From the NCBI GenBank assembly GCA_001599715.1, contig BCHU01000005.1, forward strand, positions 1-64,000: DNA of 64,000 bases, written 5' to 3'. Position numbers and translations under genes: made by a program. How positions within the stretch are numbered: position 1 is the first letter of the stretch; every line of letters starts with the position of its first letter. The DNA comes from Phaeotremella fagi (taxonomy: Eukaryota; Basidiomycota; Tremellomycetes; Tremellales; Phaeotremellaceae). Under the pieces are notes generated by a model. That model worked only from the letters and a program-made list of their open reading frames with translations, was not told where the DNA came from and searched no databases. This document shows positions 12,127 to 21,912 of this stretch, in pieces.

Positions 12127-12506
12127 GATGTGATGGGTTATTGGGTTTCATGAGCGGCGGTACAAATACCTGTTGTGGAGGTCAGATTTGACCGGAAAAT
12201 GAATCTCCAAGACCCTGACCTACCCTGGGAGGAGATATGGGTAGAAGATAAGCTCACTAAACGCACAACATTCAAGTCGAAGTTGGTTTAAATCCGGTTG
12301 GTTTAAATAAGACTGCTTGAGAAGAGGTTGAGCTGGGTGTAGAGCAACATTGGCTACAGCATAGATGAATATGATATATGAAACAGATGCACAGATCGAT
12401 TACAATGACGTGTCATTAAACCCTCCCGTCCCTCGGTTCCTGGGATCTAATTGTTGATTTGATGTTTCTTTTACCTTCTACCTTCTCTACAATCAATTTA
12501 CATTCC
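12127..12506. promoter_or_regulatory. Divergent promoter with an 11-bp direct repeat flanking CCGG
   Basis: 380 bases shared by the flavin oxidase (minus) and the Zn2Cys6 regulator (plus). TTGGTTTAAAT occurs twice, at 12283-12293 and 12298-12308, separated only by CCGG. CGG/CCG triplets are the usual contact of Zn2Cys6 proteins, so this is the best candidate operator in the block, possibly for autoregulation. ATG codons at 12462 and 12507 lie in the same frame; the second is preferred as start. Confidence 0.5.
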
Positions 12507-15080
12507 ATGCTCCCTCAAGTCAAGCATACCTACAGCGAACCCAGTAACGGTAGTGACGAAGCTGACGATAACGGTGATGGTCCTCAAAGAAAGCGAGTCA
12601 AGCGTGTTGGAATAAAGCACGTCTCTCAAGCTTGTGATTCTTGTAAAGCTAGGTGCGTTGTGATCAGTTGATTAGGTTTTAGCTCATTTTATCAGAAAAA
12701 GTCGTTGCGATGGTGTCAGGCCTGTCTGTGGATTCTGTAAAATCAAAGATCTACAATGTACATATGTCAAGGAGGACGGTCGAAAGTGGGTTCATCTTTT
12801 ACCATTACTGACTATTCCAGGAGTCGAGGTACAACAACGCATCTTCGTGATAGGATCAATACCCTTGTAGATCTGCTTACCGCTACTGGCTCGATCATAT
12901 CTGGCAACACACCTGGAAACTCCAATCCCAATCAATCAACCAATCCAACAATCATCCCAAATACCGTTCCAAACCATCCTAATCAAACAATCGATCCAAA
13001 CACATTCCCTTCCAACATCATCAACGGTTTATCTCTGACCAACAGACTCTCGCCCAACAGTATTGTAACAACCAAATCCACACCTACGTTTACCTACAAT
13101 CAAGTTGATACAACTGGCTCCAGAATCAATCCAAACAGAAACGAATCTAGAATCCAACCCCTCGACCCTTCACCCAAGGCATCCTCTTCTACGTCAAACA
13201 CTGAATCACATAGCTCGACAGTTGCTCCTCGACTCAAGGTAGGTGCAGCCGTGAACCCGCTAACCCTAGCGATCTGACGACGGTCCGTTGATGCAATTTG
13301 GTCCAACTTCCTTTTGGTCCTATTCGCAGGAAATGAACGATAAACACGCTGGACCCTCGACTACCGCTGTCGATCTTCGACCCGGTGACTGGATAGACTG
13401 GGCTCAATCACTACCTTCTGGATTACCGATCACAAAGGCCGTTCACGACTCTGCTTTGTTCTTTTTCGGAGCGTACTACGCTAATTGGTGTATGGTAGTC
13501 GACCTGCCAGTATTTTTCCGTGATCTACACAACTGCAACCTCGTCACTCGCGTTCCCAGCAGTACTCCTATTCAACGAAGAACAGCAGCATACTCACCGC
13601 TACTTCACGTGTGCGCCTTGTATCTTGGTCTACACATGCATCGAGATCAATGGCCGGAAGCTGCTCAAGCTCTGGATGAAGTGTTTTATCAACATTGCGC
13701 GAATTTGGTGATCAACGAGACTGAGGATCCAAGTACCTGTACCATCCTTGCTCTCAACGTTTTTGCATCGTGAGTCTGAAAGAGTGTAGTGTTGATGTCC
13801 AGGTCGTTGAATGTTCGAAAAGACAAGTCTACAAGGAATACTGGGTATATTTATTTTGGAATGGCGTTTGCTGCGATGCAGGCGGTAAGTGGATTCAATG
13901 TCATTGCTGATCCTTAGCTTGGCGCGAACTTGAATGTATGTCAAGAAAAGAACCAACTAATCCCAGTGTGATCATCTCGTAGTCTCAGGTAGAATGACTC
14001 TTGAAGAACGTGATGCAAGGAATAATACGTTCTGGACTTTTTATCAACAAGACGTGGTAGGTTGATTCATACAACTGCGCTCATCTCAGCTCCGCGGCGT
14101 ATCCGCTGGACGTCCTCCAATGTTACGAACAGGCTTCGATGTACCTTTACCAACGATTGATCCAGCGAGAGACGCAGATATTTGGTATTCCAACAATCCA
14201 AACAAAGTTGGTAAAGCCAGTGGGCTAGCTGGTATGGTTTCCACCGTCTTTCACTGGTCGTCTCGTCTACATACCATTCTCAGGGGGATTCTGGACACTG
14301 AGTTGTGAGTCTTGCAACGGCCTATGCTGATCCACAGATATTCCAACAACAAGGATACAGAGGACCGCGACACACGTATCCTTGCGATCAATCAAGAATT
14401 GGAAATTTGGAAACAACAACAACCGTTTCACCAACCAACTCTTTATCCCGTACCCCACGTCTTACTCATGCACATGCTGTATCAGCTTGCCACGATATAT
14501 CTTTTTCGACCATACTATCGATCAGAATTGGACATTACTCCATCACCGGCTGATCGATGTAGTGAAGCTGTAATGTGTATGGCAGAGTTGTTAGAGGTGA
14601 GTCTGGCTACTGTGCTTGCTTACGCCTAGGTATACGAAGCCGAGCATGGTCTGCGATACGGAGTCGCTACTTTAAGTAAGTAACTCGTAGAACTTTGCTG
14701 AATCTAGTCCCTATCGTGTTTGCAACCGCAACGGTGATCCTTCTTGTACAGGTGTCCAGTCCAAGTAACGTGTCTGGACGTAACATTCCGTCGTTAGACG
14801 AAATGAGTTGGTACATGGGCCAACTTGGTGAGTCCAAGTACTTTCTATTCTGACGACAGCTCTCACTTGGAAAGAAGCTCAGCGAGGGGTTGAAGTCATC
14901 AATGGTCTTCGAAAGGAATGGCTACCGGAACCAACAGTGTCAACAGGTCCTTTAGTCACTGAAATTCCTGTTGTGGAGCAGGACGACCTGACTGAACTAC
15001 CGGATTGGTTGTTGAGTAACAACTTTTACGATCTGCTTCATGACATGACTGAAAACGGTTCGCCGAATTTCACGTTGTAA
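12507..15080 (+). CDS. Zn2Cys6 transcription factor with fungal-specific domain
   Basis: The N-terminal binuclear zinc cluster reads ACDSCKARKSRCDG...CGFCKIKDLQC, with the six cysteines completed across an intron whose donor follows KA. A basic stretch (RKRVKRVG) precedes it and may be a nuclear signal. After a Ser/Asn/Pro-rich linker of about 120 residues comes the fungal_trans middle homology region (WSYSQEMN..., AVHDSALFFFGAYYANWC..., LHVCALYLGLHMHRDQWPEA). About nine exons; the last ends NFTL before TAA. It is divergent from the flavin oxidase and probably regulates that gene or the nitrogen block. Its stop lies only 6 bases from the stop of the convergent aldolase gene. Confidence 0.88.
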
Positions 15081-15086
15081 ATGCAT

Positions 15087-16051
15087 CTATTTATAATCAC
15101 CACCAGTCTCTTGTTCTATCCATTCAAACATTTCTTGCGCTTGAAAATACGCCTCTTCTTCACCACCATGAGCGGCGAACACAGCTGCAACGTCTGCATC
15201 GACCATTAAACTTGGATTCCCAACGGCGTCTGAGAGTAATTGCGATTCACAAAGCGCCTCGAGTCTAACGAAAAAGGCGACAGCAGCGTCTACTGTTTGA
15301 GCTGCTGTAAGGATACCATGATTTTGGAGAATCACTCCTTTACCGTTGGGTCCAAGGGCTTTGCAAATGTTTCTACCCTCTTCGTCGTCGAGGACTATCC
15401 CACCGAAATTGTCGTACAGTCTCACCGTGTCAGCGAACGTTGCGGCGTCTAAAGTCAGCAGTGAATCATTGCTCACTCACCTTGGGAACATATATCAATG
15501 TTTCTACCTAATACACTAAAAGCACGACCAAAGGTTGTATGACTATGAGCAGCGGCGTGAATGTCTTGTCTCATTTTGTGGATAGCACCGTGGATAGCGA
15601 ATCCAGCGGCATTGTCTGGAGTAAGTTGGGCAATATTGAAACCTACAAATCTGGCCATCCCCTGGTTTACCACCTTCCAACACGTTCCCATCATGGTCAA
15701 TCAAAAGCAAATCAGAAACAGTCATCAAATCAAAGGCGACTCCGTAAGGATTGACCCAGAAGGCACTTAGGTCAGCTACATCAGAATCATTACCTACTCT
15801 GGATTGATAACGTCTCGAACTGTGATATGACCAGCGACACCTTCGTCAAATCCAAGCTTTGAGAATATTCTAAACGAAGCTGCAAGTCGTTCCTTTTGGT
15901 ATTTTTGCTAGACGTTAGGCGAATCTAAAAATACACTCACCTCTTGCTCTTTCGATTCGAATGTTGGCGGGGTAAATCTTTTGCTTCTGGCGTCAGCTTG
16001 GCCTCTGAGCTGCAACATAGGCTCAGTGGTTGTTTGAGTAATTGTCGACAT
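15087..16051 (-). CDS. Class II aldolase/adducin-domain protein, type A copy 1
   Basis: About 270 residues of the class II aldolase/adducin fold. In order: KLGFDEGVAGHITVRD, FWVNPYG, SDLLLIDHDGNVLEGG, NAAGFAIHGAIHKMR, AAAHSHTTFG and LQNHGIL. The HSH pair and the later NHG histidine match the three metal ligands of fuculose-phosphate aldolase, so the metal site looks intact. The start MSTITQTTTEPMLQLRGQAD lies at 16051, with introns after KEQE and after INPE. Members cleave or epimerise small sugar phosphates or act on related hydroxy acids; substrate unknown. It is divergent from a type B copy at 16220 and closely related to the gene at 20831. Confidence 0.9.
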
Positions 16052-16219
16052 TTCAAGTTGGTGGGAAGGAAGAGAAACCAAGTATCCATGTTTTCACTTA
16101 CCATGCGGTGTTCATTTTCCGCAAGGTTCAGGGATAAATCGTGTTTCCGAGGCTGTTTCCGAAAATCAAACGCACAAAAAGTATCAATCTCTTTTACTCC
16201 ATCTGCATACATACATACC
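16052..16219. promoter_or_regulatory. Bidirectional promoter of the first aldolase pair
   Basis: Only 168 bases separate the ATGs of type A copy 1 (minus) and type B copy 1 (plus), so the two are probably co-expressed. The stretch is free of plausible coding exons and ends CATACATACCATGG, a strong start context for the plus-strand gene. Confidence 0.5.
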
Positions 16220-17196
16220 ATGGTGAACGAAACAGAGAAACCTACAATACGTGGATTTCGACGAGCTGCTCAGCCAGTCTTCACAGTGGGTACAGAGTTC
16301 CTTTCGCAACTGACGTCAGGACGGTCTCGTAGAACGAGTCTATCGTAAAGGAAGACTGGCAATGGCTTGTCGAGTCGTTGCTGCTCAAGGATGGGGTATT
16401 GGATGTTCAATGCAGCTATCAGTGAGTAGACACTTTGACCACACTGACATCAGTGTCGTGATCCCGTCGAAAAATCGACCATCTACATTCTGCCCGCTGG
16501 CAAAGCTCTGGCTGCGATGAGATCCAGTGATCTTGTTGAGTTTGATATCAACACAGGCGTTGCCATCAAAGACGATTCCAAATGGGGATGTAAGTGCACT
16601 CACTGAGCCAACTGACAGCAGACGACTTGAACGCCGCCGCTATTCACCGTGCAATCTACCTGGCAAGACCAGACCTCGGTGCCATCATCCAAGGTCAAAC
16701 CCCCAATGCCAGAGCCTTTTCAATGCAAAACAAGGACTTGGAGATGATAGTTCAAGGTGGGTTGTGGAGATATCCTTCTGACATCAGACTCCTGCACATT
16801 TTATAAAAAATTCAACCGTATGCCCTTTTCAGTCGGTCAGAACGCTGCATCAGACCCAGAAGCAGTATCCAGATGCTTGGCTGACGGTAAAGGGTTCGTG
16901 ATGGAGAATCGGGGAATCTTACTGGCCGGTGCTACCATTGAATGTCCTATCAGTTACTACATTAGAATGGAGAGTCTTTGTCAAATTCAAATTTTAGCAG
17001 AAGCAGCTGCAAAGGGACGAGGTGGAGATTTGGTCAGAGTCGGGCAACAAGAGGTTCAGGTGGGTCATGTCATGATTCGTTAGCTAAGTTCTAGTTCACC
17101 TTTGACGCTTCTGGATCCGAACACCACGCGTGGCTCATGGCAATGCCTTACTTTGCAAGACAAGACAAGCTTACAGGTGGTGCAACGGTCATATAG
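16220..17196 (+). CDS. Class II aldolase/adducin-domain protein, type B copy 1, metal ligands lost
   Basis: Same fold as its divergent neighbour, but a distinct subfamily. Order: MVNETEKPTIRGFRRAAQPV, ACRVVAAQGWGIGC, RDPVEKSTIYILPAG, SSDLVEFD, IHRAIYLARPD, NARAFSMQNK, ENRGILLAGATIE, HHAWLMAMPYF. Where active members have His-x-His this protein has QGQ, and the NHG motif reads NRG, so all three usual metal ligands are missing. Introns are 34 nt (16286-16319, ending CTGACGTCAG) and 32 nt (16422-16453, ending CTGACATCAG), with more downstream. It ends GGATVI before TAG at 17194. It may be a pseudoenzyme partner of the type A protein; function unknown. Confidence 0.85.
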
Positions 17197-17387
17197 AGAC
17201 GTAGAGACTTCATGCAGTTGTTCCTTGATTAGAGATTACAAACACTATACATCATCCAGGAAACCAGCTACAAAAAGGAGCACAAGAACTAAAAGAAAAT
17301 TGAACATATCGGGAATCGATAGCTCAAACGAACCGAAATCTACAAACCAAAAGCTACGAAGTGAACTAAACCTTTTAACTAAATCGT

Positions 17388-18300
17388 TCAAAGGGTGTTG
17401 ACGGTACCCTCGAGTCCAGCAACTGTAGGATCGAGAACTGCAAGTCCCAAACCGGCAACAGTTGGTTCTAAACCTTCGAGGGTGGGGTCGAGGATTGTAC
17501 CCAATGAACCAATTTGACGTCTAAGTGTGCCGAGAGTACCTTCAACACCAGCCAAGACTGGGTCCAAAACTTGCAACCCAAGACCGTTGGCAGTGATAGT
17601 GACACCATCGATAGTGTCATCGAGTGTACCTGAAAGTTCGTGGAATTGTCTCTTGAGAGTATTGACAGTACCTTCAACACCTTCCAAGAGAGGATCAAGG
17701 ACGGTAAGACCTAAACCATTGACGGTTACAGTAGCACCCGCGATGGTTGAATCGAGAGTTGTACCTAGTTCACCACGTTTAAGTGTGTTGACAGTTCCTT
17801 TAACACCATCGACTAGCGGATCAAGAACACCAAGGCCCAAACCAGCGACGGTGACTTCAGCACCTTCGAGAGTTGGATCAAGGATCGTTCCAAGTGAACC
17901 GATTTGTCTCTTCAAAGTGTCAATGGTCTCCTTGAGTCCTTCGACAGTTGGATCGAGTACCCCTAAGCCAAGTCCGGCCACGGTTACCTCTGCACCTGCA
18001 AGAGTTGGGTCCAAGATATCTCCTAAAGATCGAACTTGACGTTTTAAAGTGTCGACCGTACCTTTGACACCTTCAACTGTGGGATCGAGGACGCCTAGAC
18101 CGAGGCCGGCGACTGTAACTTCTGCGCCTGAGAGGGTAGGGTCGAGGATGGTACCGAGTGAACCACGTTTGAGGGTGTTGACTGTGCCCTTTACGCCGTC
18201 TACCAGAGGATCGAGAACACCAAGGCCGAGACCAGCGACAGTAACCTCAGCACCATTGAGAGTGGGGGTTAGAATATCTCCCAAAGATCCAGGTTGGCGA
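17388..18300 (-). repeat. Seven tandem repeats within the secreted repeat protein
   Basis: The coding repeats are about 126-135 bp each. At DNA level units 1-4 are nearest each other, and units 5-7 have drifted (GATVTVNGLGLTVLDP, GVTITANGLGLQVLDP, GLEPTVAGLGLAVLDP). This gradient suggests recent amplification at the N-terminal end of the array. The antisense frames over this region are open merely because of the repeat composition. Confidence 0.85.
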
Positions 18301-18422
18301 CTAAAAGAAGGTCAAAGAGATTACAGATCAAAGCGTGAATGAACTTACACGTTGTTGACTGGTGCAGCATAACCTGTGATAGCCAACGTGAAAAGAATAG
18401 AAGCAAGAGTAGCAGCACGCAT
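17388..18422 (-). CDS. Secreted seven-repeat protein with dibasic junctions (Kex2-processed repeat candidate)
   Basis: The first exon encodes a signal peptide (MRAATLASILFTLAITGYAA, basic start, hydrophobic core, likely cut near GYA-AP). After a 48-nt intron (18301-18348) come seven tandem units of about 42-45 residues built around GAEVTVAGLGLGVLDP. Six of the seven end in LKR or LRR, the dibasic motif cut by Kex2 in the late Golgi; the last ends TVNTL at the stop. This is the layout of Kex2-processed repeat proteins, such as Ustilago repellent Rep1, whose amphipathic peptides assemble on aerial surfaces. There are no Cys and few charged residues. I cannot assign a known family. A signalling or structural surface peptide is equally possible. 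Confidence 0.8.
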
Positions 18423-18756
18423 ATTAAAGAGAAGTTGGATTATAAAGTAGGGAATATCTTGAAAGTTATGAAATGAATGTGGGAATGAGAACCGAAGAGC
18501 CCTCGTTGTTCATCTCTTTATACATGGCTGAGCTAACCATCGGTGATAGACATTGTTTTGCAAACTCCACTTGATGAAGTTGATCGGTTCAACAGACAGA
18601 ACAAAGATTCACTTTCGTTTCGCCTAGAACGATGATTGTCGCTTTGGTTGAGAGTTCAAGAGCGCTATGACTGTAAATCGATGCTATGAATGTCGACTAA
18701 ATACGAAAACAACCTTCCAAACATGTTGAAAACCAATTGAAACGACGCAGTAGCGT
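18423..18756. promoter_or_regulatory. Upstream region of the secreted repeat protein, with TATA box
   Basis: 334 bases. TATAAAG on the minus strand at 18516-18522 lies about 95 bases before the ATG, a plausible TATA box and start-site spacing for a strongly regulated gene. I see no reading frame here. Confidence 0.45.
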
Positions 18757-19077
18757 TTAAAACCAAAGAATAGCTGGTACAGTAGGTTTAATTTTGGATT
18801 GACTAGCACCACTTTCGATTTCTAGGGGTCAGGGGATTGAATGGTGAATGAATTACCGGCTGAACATTCCGTGGAATCAAGGCGTCGTTAGTGCTGTATT
18901 TAGTTAGCACTCAGTTTCATACCATTGTCATGGTGCGAGACATCTCAATGGAATAAACAAACATACAGTCAAACGCTCCACCGACGTATTGTTTGTCACC
19001 TTTGGTACCAGAAAACGACGTGTTGTTTGGAGGGGTGTAAACGTGGACGGTGAGGGTCCCTGCGCGGCAAGCAATTT
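18757..19077 (-). pseudogene. 3' gene relic, two or three exon-like blocks
   Basis: Minus-strand blocks look like the tail of a spliced gene. A CGCGCAG acceptor leads into GTLTVHVYTPPNNTSF...YVGGAFD, then a GTATGT donor and ...CTAACTAAATACAG acceptor, then TNDALIPRNVQP, a GTAATT intron ending CCCCTAG, then IESGASQSKIKPTV...WF and a TAA stop at 18757-18759. No 5' exons or start codon are visible upstream in the AT-rich sequence to about 19,520. It is best read as a truncated gene remnant of unknown family. Confidence 0.3.
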
Positions 19078-19524
19078 AATGAATTGTGTTTGACGGAGAG
19101 CGATCTGGCTACAATCAGCTCAATCTGGTGTCAAGGTGTTTTGTATTACTTACTTTCACATTATCGTATTATTGACTTCATTTATGAGATGTTGGTAACA
19201 AATAAAAGTATAGAAGGTGATGAAAGTTGGACGCGCGGACAGTGCCCAGATCCTGATCACGTGAGCCTAATGGTAAAAGCCTTACGTAAGTATTTTCTTA
19301 TCACTATTTCGGTCTGTCTTAAAGCTCCACTACAAGTAAAGGTTTAGGGAGTACCAAAATTGCTCTCAATACAATACACAATTTGTGTCAAATCTTCCGC
19401 CTTCAACTCTGACATTATTCAATACGGTACAGCGAGGCACTGACGTGGGAATAAATGATATACATTTTCTTTGTAATCTGACACCGAACAATGTATCTGG
19501 TAATAGCGAGATTCACAATCTCCA
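19078..19524. other. AT-rich gap without a gene
   Basis: About 450 bases of AT-rich sequence with only short chance frames. It holds a single CACGTG palindrome (19258-19263), a possible bHLH site but isolated. It may be debris from the event that truncated the neighbouring relic. Confidence 0.4.
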
Positions 19525-20611
19525 TCAAACTTTGATTCCATTATTTCTCGCATTTTCCTCCTCCATGAATCTTTCCTCCCGCACAAAGTTGGGCTTGGCT
19601 AGGAGCCAAGCATGGTGTGGTCCACTGACGCCTTTGACAGTAACCTGGAAATTAGAGGAGCTGTTTTCAATGACCTACCTCTGCAGCCTCCTTTGTAACA
19701 TAAACCATAGGTTCACCTCGACCCTTCTCAGCTGCTTCTGCCAACATCTGTATATAGCACAACCCGTCCATCCGTAAAAAGTAACCAACGCAACCTTCAA
19801 CTGTGGTGTGAAGAGCGAGAGCACCCCTGCCAGCCAAAATAGCGACTTTTGCTGTTCCAAGGGCTTGATGTACGGCTTGAGGATTGGCACCGGCATGGAG
19901 CGAAACTTTCAAGGGGATCGTTGCCCAAGCGTTGTAAAACGTTGCAGCGTCTAGAGATCAGAACATGATTTGAAAATTGCCTACCTTGACTGATCATTCG
20001 TAATTCTCTCGTGTGATCCATTGCGAAAGCTCTTGCATGTGGAGAGTGAGAATGACACACTGCTGTGATATCAGATCTTCCTGGGGTGGTATAAATAGCG
20101 ATATGAAGCATGATCGCGTTGATGTCGACTAAAATTTAGCTGAGAACATCGTGTTCGCTTACAGTTTGACCCGCTTTTACCAGCTTGAATCACTTTACCC
20201 TCCATATTTATCTGTATGAGATCGTCTATTGTCACAGCTGACAACGTGGTGTTGACTGATGGGGTCCATAAGGTACTACGGTGACGTTAGAGTGAACAGA
20301 AATTCACCTACTCTGACTGTAATGGATCTTTTTCCTGCCAAATCAGTGTTGTCATTCAAACATGACTTACTGAAATGTGAGTTCCACAAAACTCATACCC
20401 CTCTCTTGCTAATATACGACAAGCTAGGACAAGACGATGTTTTCGAAATAAAGATTCTTCCTCCAATGTCTACGATTCATCAACGTTGGTCAAACTTCGT
20501 GCTCACTTTAAAAACTGGTGGCATGGGTCGCGTAAACTTCACCTCCTTTGGTCTTTCCGTGAATTTCTCGGATTGTGTACCATTTTCCTCGGGCTGAAAT
20601 TCAGTCGGCAT
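19525..20611 (-). CDS. Class II aldolase/adducin-domain protein, type B copy 2
   Basis: About 290 residues, sister to the gene at 16220. Start MPTEFQPEENGTQSEKFTER at 20611. The exons read TLEEESLFRKHRLVLACRIL, AREGYEFCGTHIS, EKDPLQSD, TLWTPSVNTTLSAVTIDDL, HIAIYTTPGRSD, CHSHSPHARAFAMDH, AILAGRGALALHTTVE and HHAWLLAKPNF, ending NNGIKV. They join through introns of about 35-40 nt in good phase. Here the His-x-His pair survives (HSH), but the third ligand motif NHG reads GRG, so the metal site is probably impaired. It is divergent from the type A copy at 20831, the mirror of the 15-17 kb pair. Confidence 0.83.
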
Positions 20612-20830
20612 TTTGATGAATCTAAAAAGAGTATGAAGGTTGTCAAATTTAGCAAGATGTATATATAATGGCGAAGTCCAGATCAATTTGCGTTTTCACT
20701 GGAAATTCCTTATCATTATCGGTCCTATCGGTGATCTCCGGTGGACTGCTTTTCAAAGCAAATCATATTTTAGAATTATTTTAATCACCTTGTGTCTTGC
20801 TTTCTTTCTTTTTCCAACTTCACTCGCAAC
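20612..20830. promoter_or_regulatory. Bidirectional promoter of the second aldolase pair
   Basis: 219 bases separate the two start codons. A TATATAATGG stretch around 20660 and T-rich runs (CTTTCTTTCTTTTTCC) upstream of the plus-strand gene are the only notable elements. The layout copies the 16052-16219 promoter in opposite gene order. Confidence 0.4.
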
Positions 20831-21837
20831 ATGTCGGTTTCCGTCTCTACCACTACTACTCAACCAAAATTAAACCTGAATCTTCGGGGCGATCAATCTC
20901 AAGCAAGAACTGAAGCCGTGGAAATACCGACTTTGACGCCTGAGGAAGCGGTGAGTGCTGTCGTTGTCGTCGTTCTAACATCAATAGCGCAAAGAAGCAA
21001 AGGAGAAGCTTGCGATTGCTTATCGAATCTTTCACAAACTAGGATATGATTTTGCTATTGCAGGGCATATCACTCTGCGTGACCCTGTCGATCCTCAGTA
21101 GGCGCATTCTTTAGATTTTTTCGCGGCCATGCTGATATTTTCAGTGCGTTTTGGCTAGCACCGTTCAGTATACCGTTTGATCACGTCTGCGCCAGTGATC
21201 TCATCCTCATCGATCATAGTGGGAATGTTATAGCTGGAGGAAAACCTGGAGAGGGTCAAATATGTGGGTAGTCATTTGGATAAAGTCTAACCTTGAAGAC
21301 AACGCCGCTGGATTTGCAATCCATGGAGCACTCCACATGGGCAGAACAGATATCAATGCTGCAGCTCACGCTCACAGTCAATTTGGAAAGGCTTTCAGTG
21401 CAATGGGGAGAAATCTAGATATTGCTTCACATGGTGAGTCTTGTCAACTACCCCATATGCTAACATGTGTAGAGGCCGCATCATTCTCCAAAACGATCAA
21501 ACACTACAACGAATTCGGTGGAGTCGTTTTGACAGATGAAGAATCTCAGCGAATTGTCAGTGCCATGGGGGAAGACGGGAAAGCGATGATTCTGAGAAAT
21601 CACGGCATCATCTCGGTTGGGAAAACGATAGAAGCTGCTGTCGCTTATTACGTCCGACTCGAGGAACTGTGTGAGAGTCAGTTAATGGCTGATTCAACCG
21701 GACGTCCGGTCACTCTGGAGGATGTTGACGAAAGAGACATATTTGCGCTGTATGGTGGAGAAGAGGAGGCTCATTTCCAGGCGCAAAGATTATTCCAAGC
21801 TGTGGAGAGGGAAACTGGTGGTTCACACAAAAACTGA
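20831..21837 (+). CDS. Class II aldolase/adducin-domain protein, type A copy 2
   Basis: About 280 residues: MSVSVSTTTTQPKLNLNLRG, EAKEKLAIAYRIFHKLGYDF, AGHITLRDPVDP, HAFWLAPFSIPFDH, SDLILIDHSGNVIAGG, NAAGFAIHGALHMGR, AAAHAHSQFGKAFSAMG, LRNHGIISVGKTIEAA and EEEAHFQAQRLFQAVERETGG. The HAH pair and NHG histidine keep the three metal ligands of class II aldolases. Introns follow EEA (ending CTAACATCAATAG), DP and GEGQ. It is closest to the gene at 15087 along its whole length, sharing the EEEA.FQAQ tail. Probably a soluble metal-dependent lyase or epimerase; substrate unknown. Confidence 0.9.
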
Positions 21838-21912
21838 ATTTTAACCTTCTGTAACAAATTCATAGGATAGATCGTGAATGCATGGTACCAAACAATACAG
21901 AGACTTTACCCT

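Noticed and set aside
17527..18342. Long plus-strand frames over the secreted repeat gene
   Set aside because: They mirror the repeats (PSTPSKTGSRTPRPKPATVT-like). The minus strand has a signal peptide, an intron and dibasic sites, so the plus frames are shadows.
19258..19263. CACGTG palindrome as an E-box regulating the aldolase pair
   Set aside because: It is a single 6-mer in gene-free DNA, with no second copy near the aldolase promoters; chance is enough.
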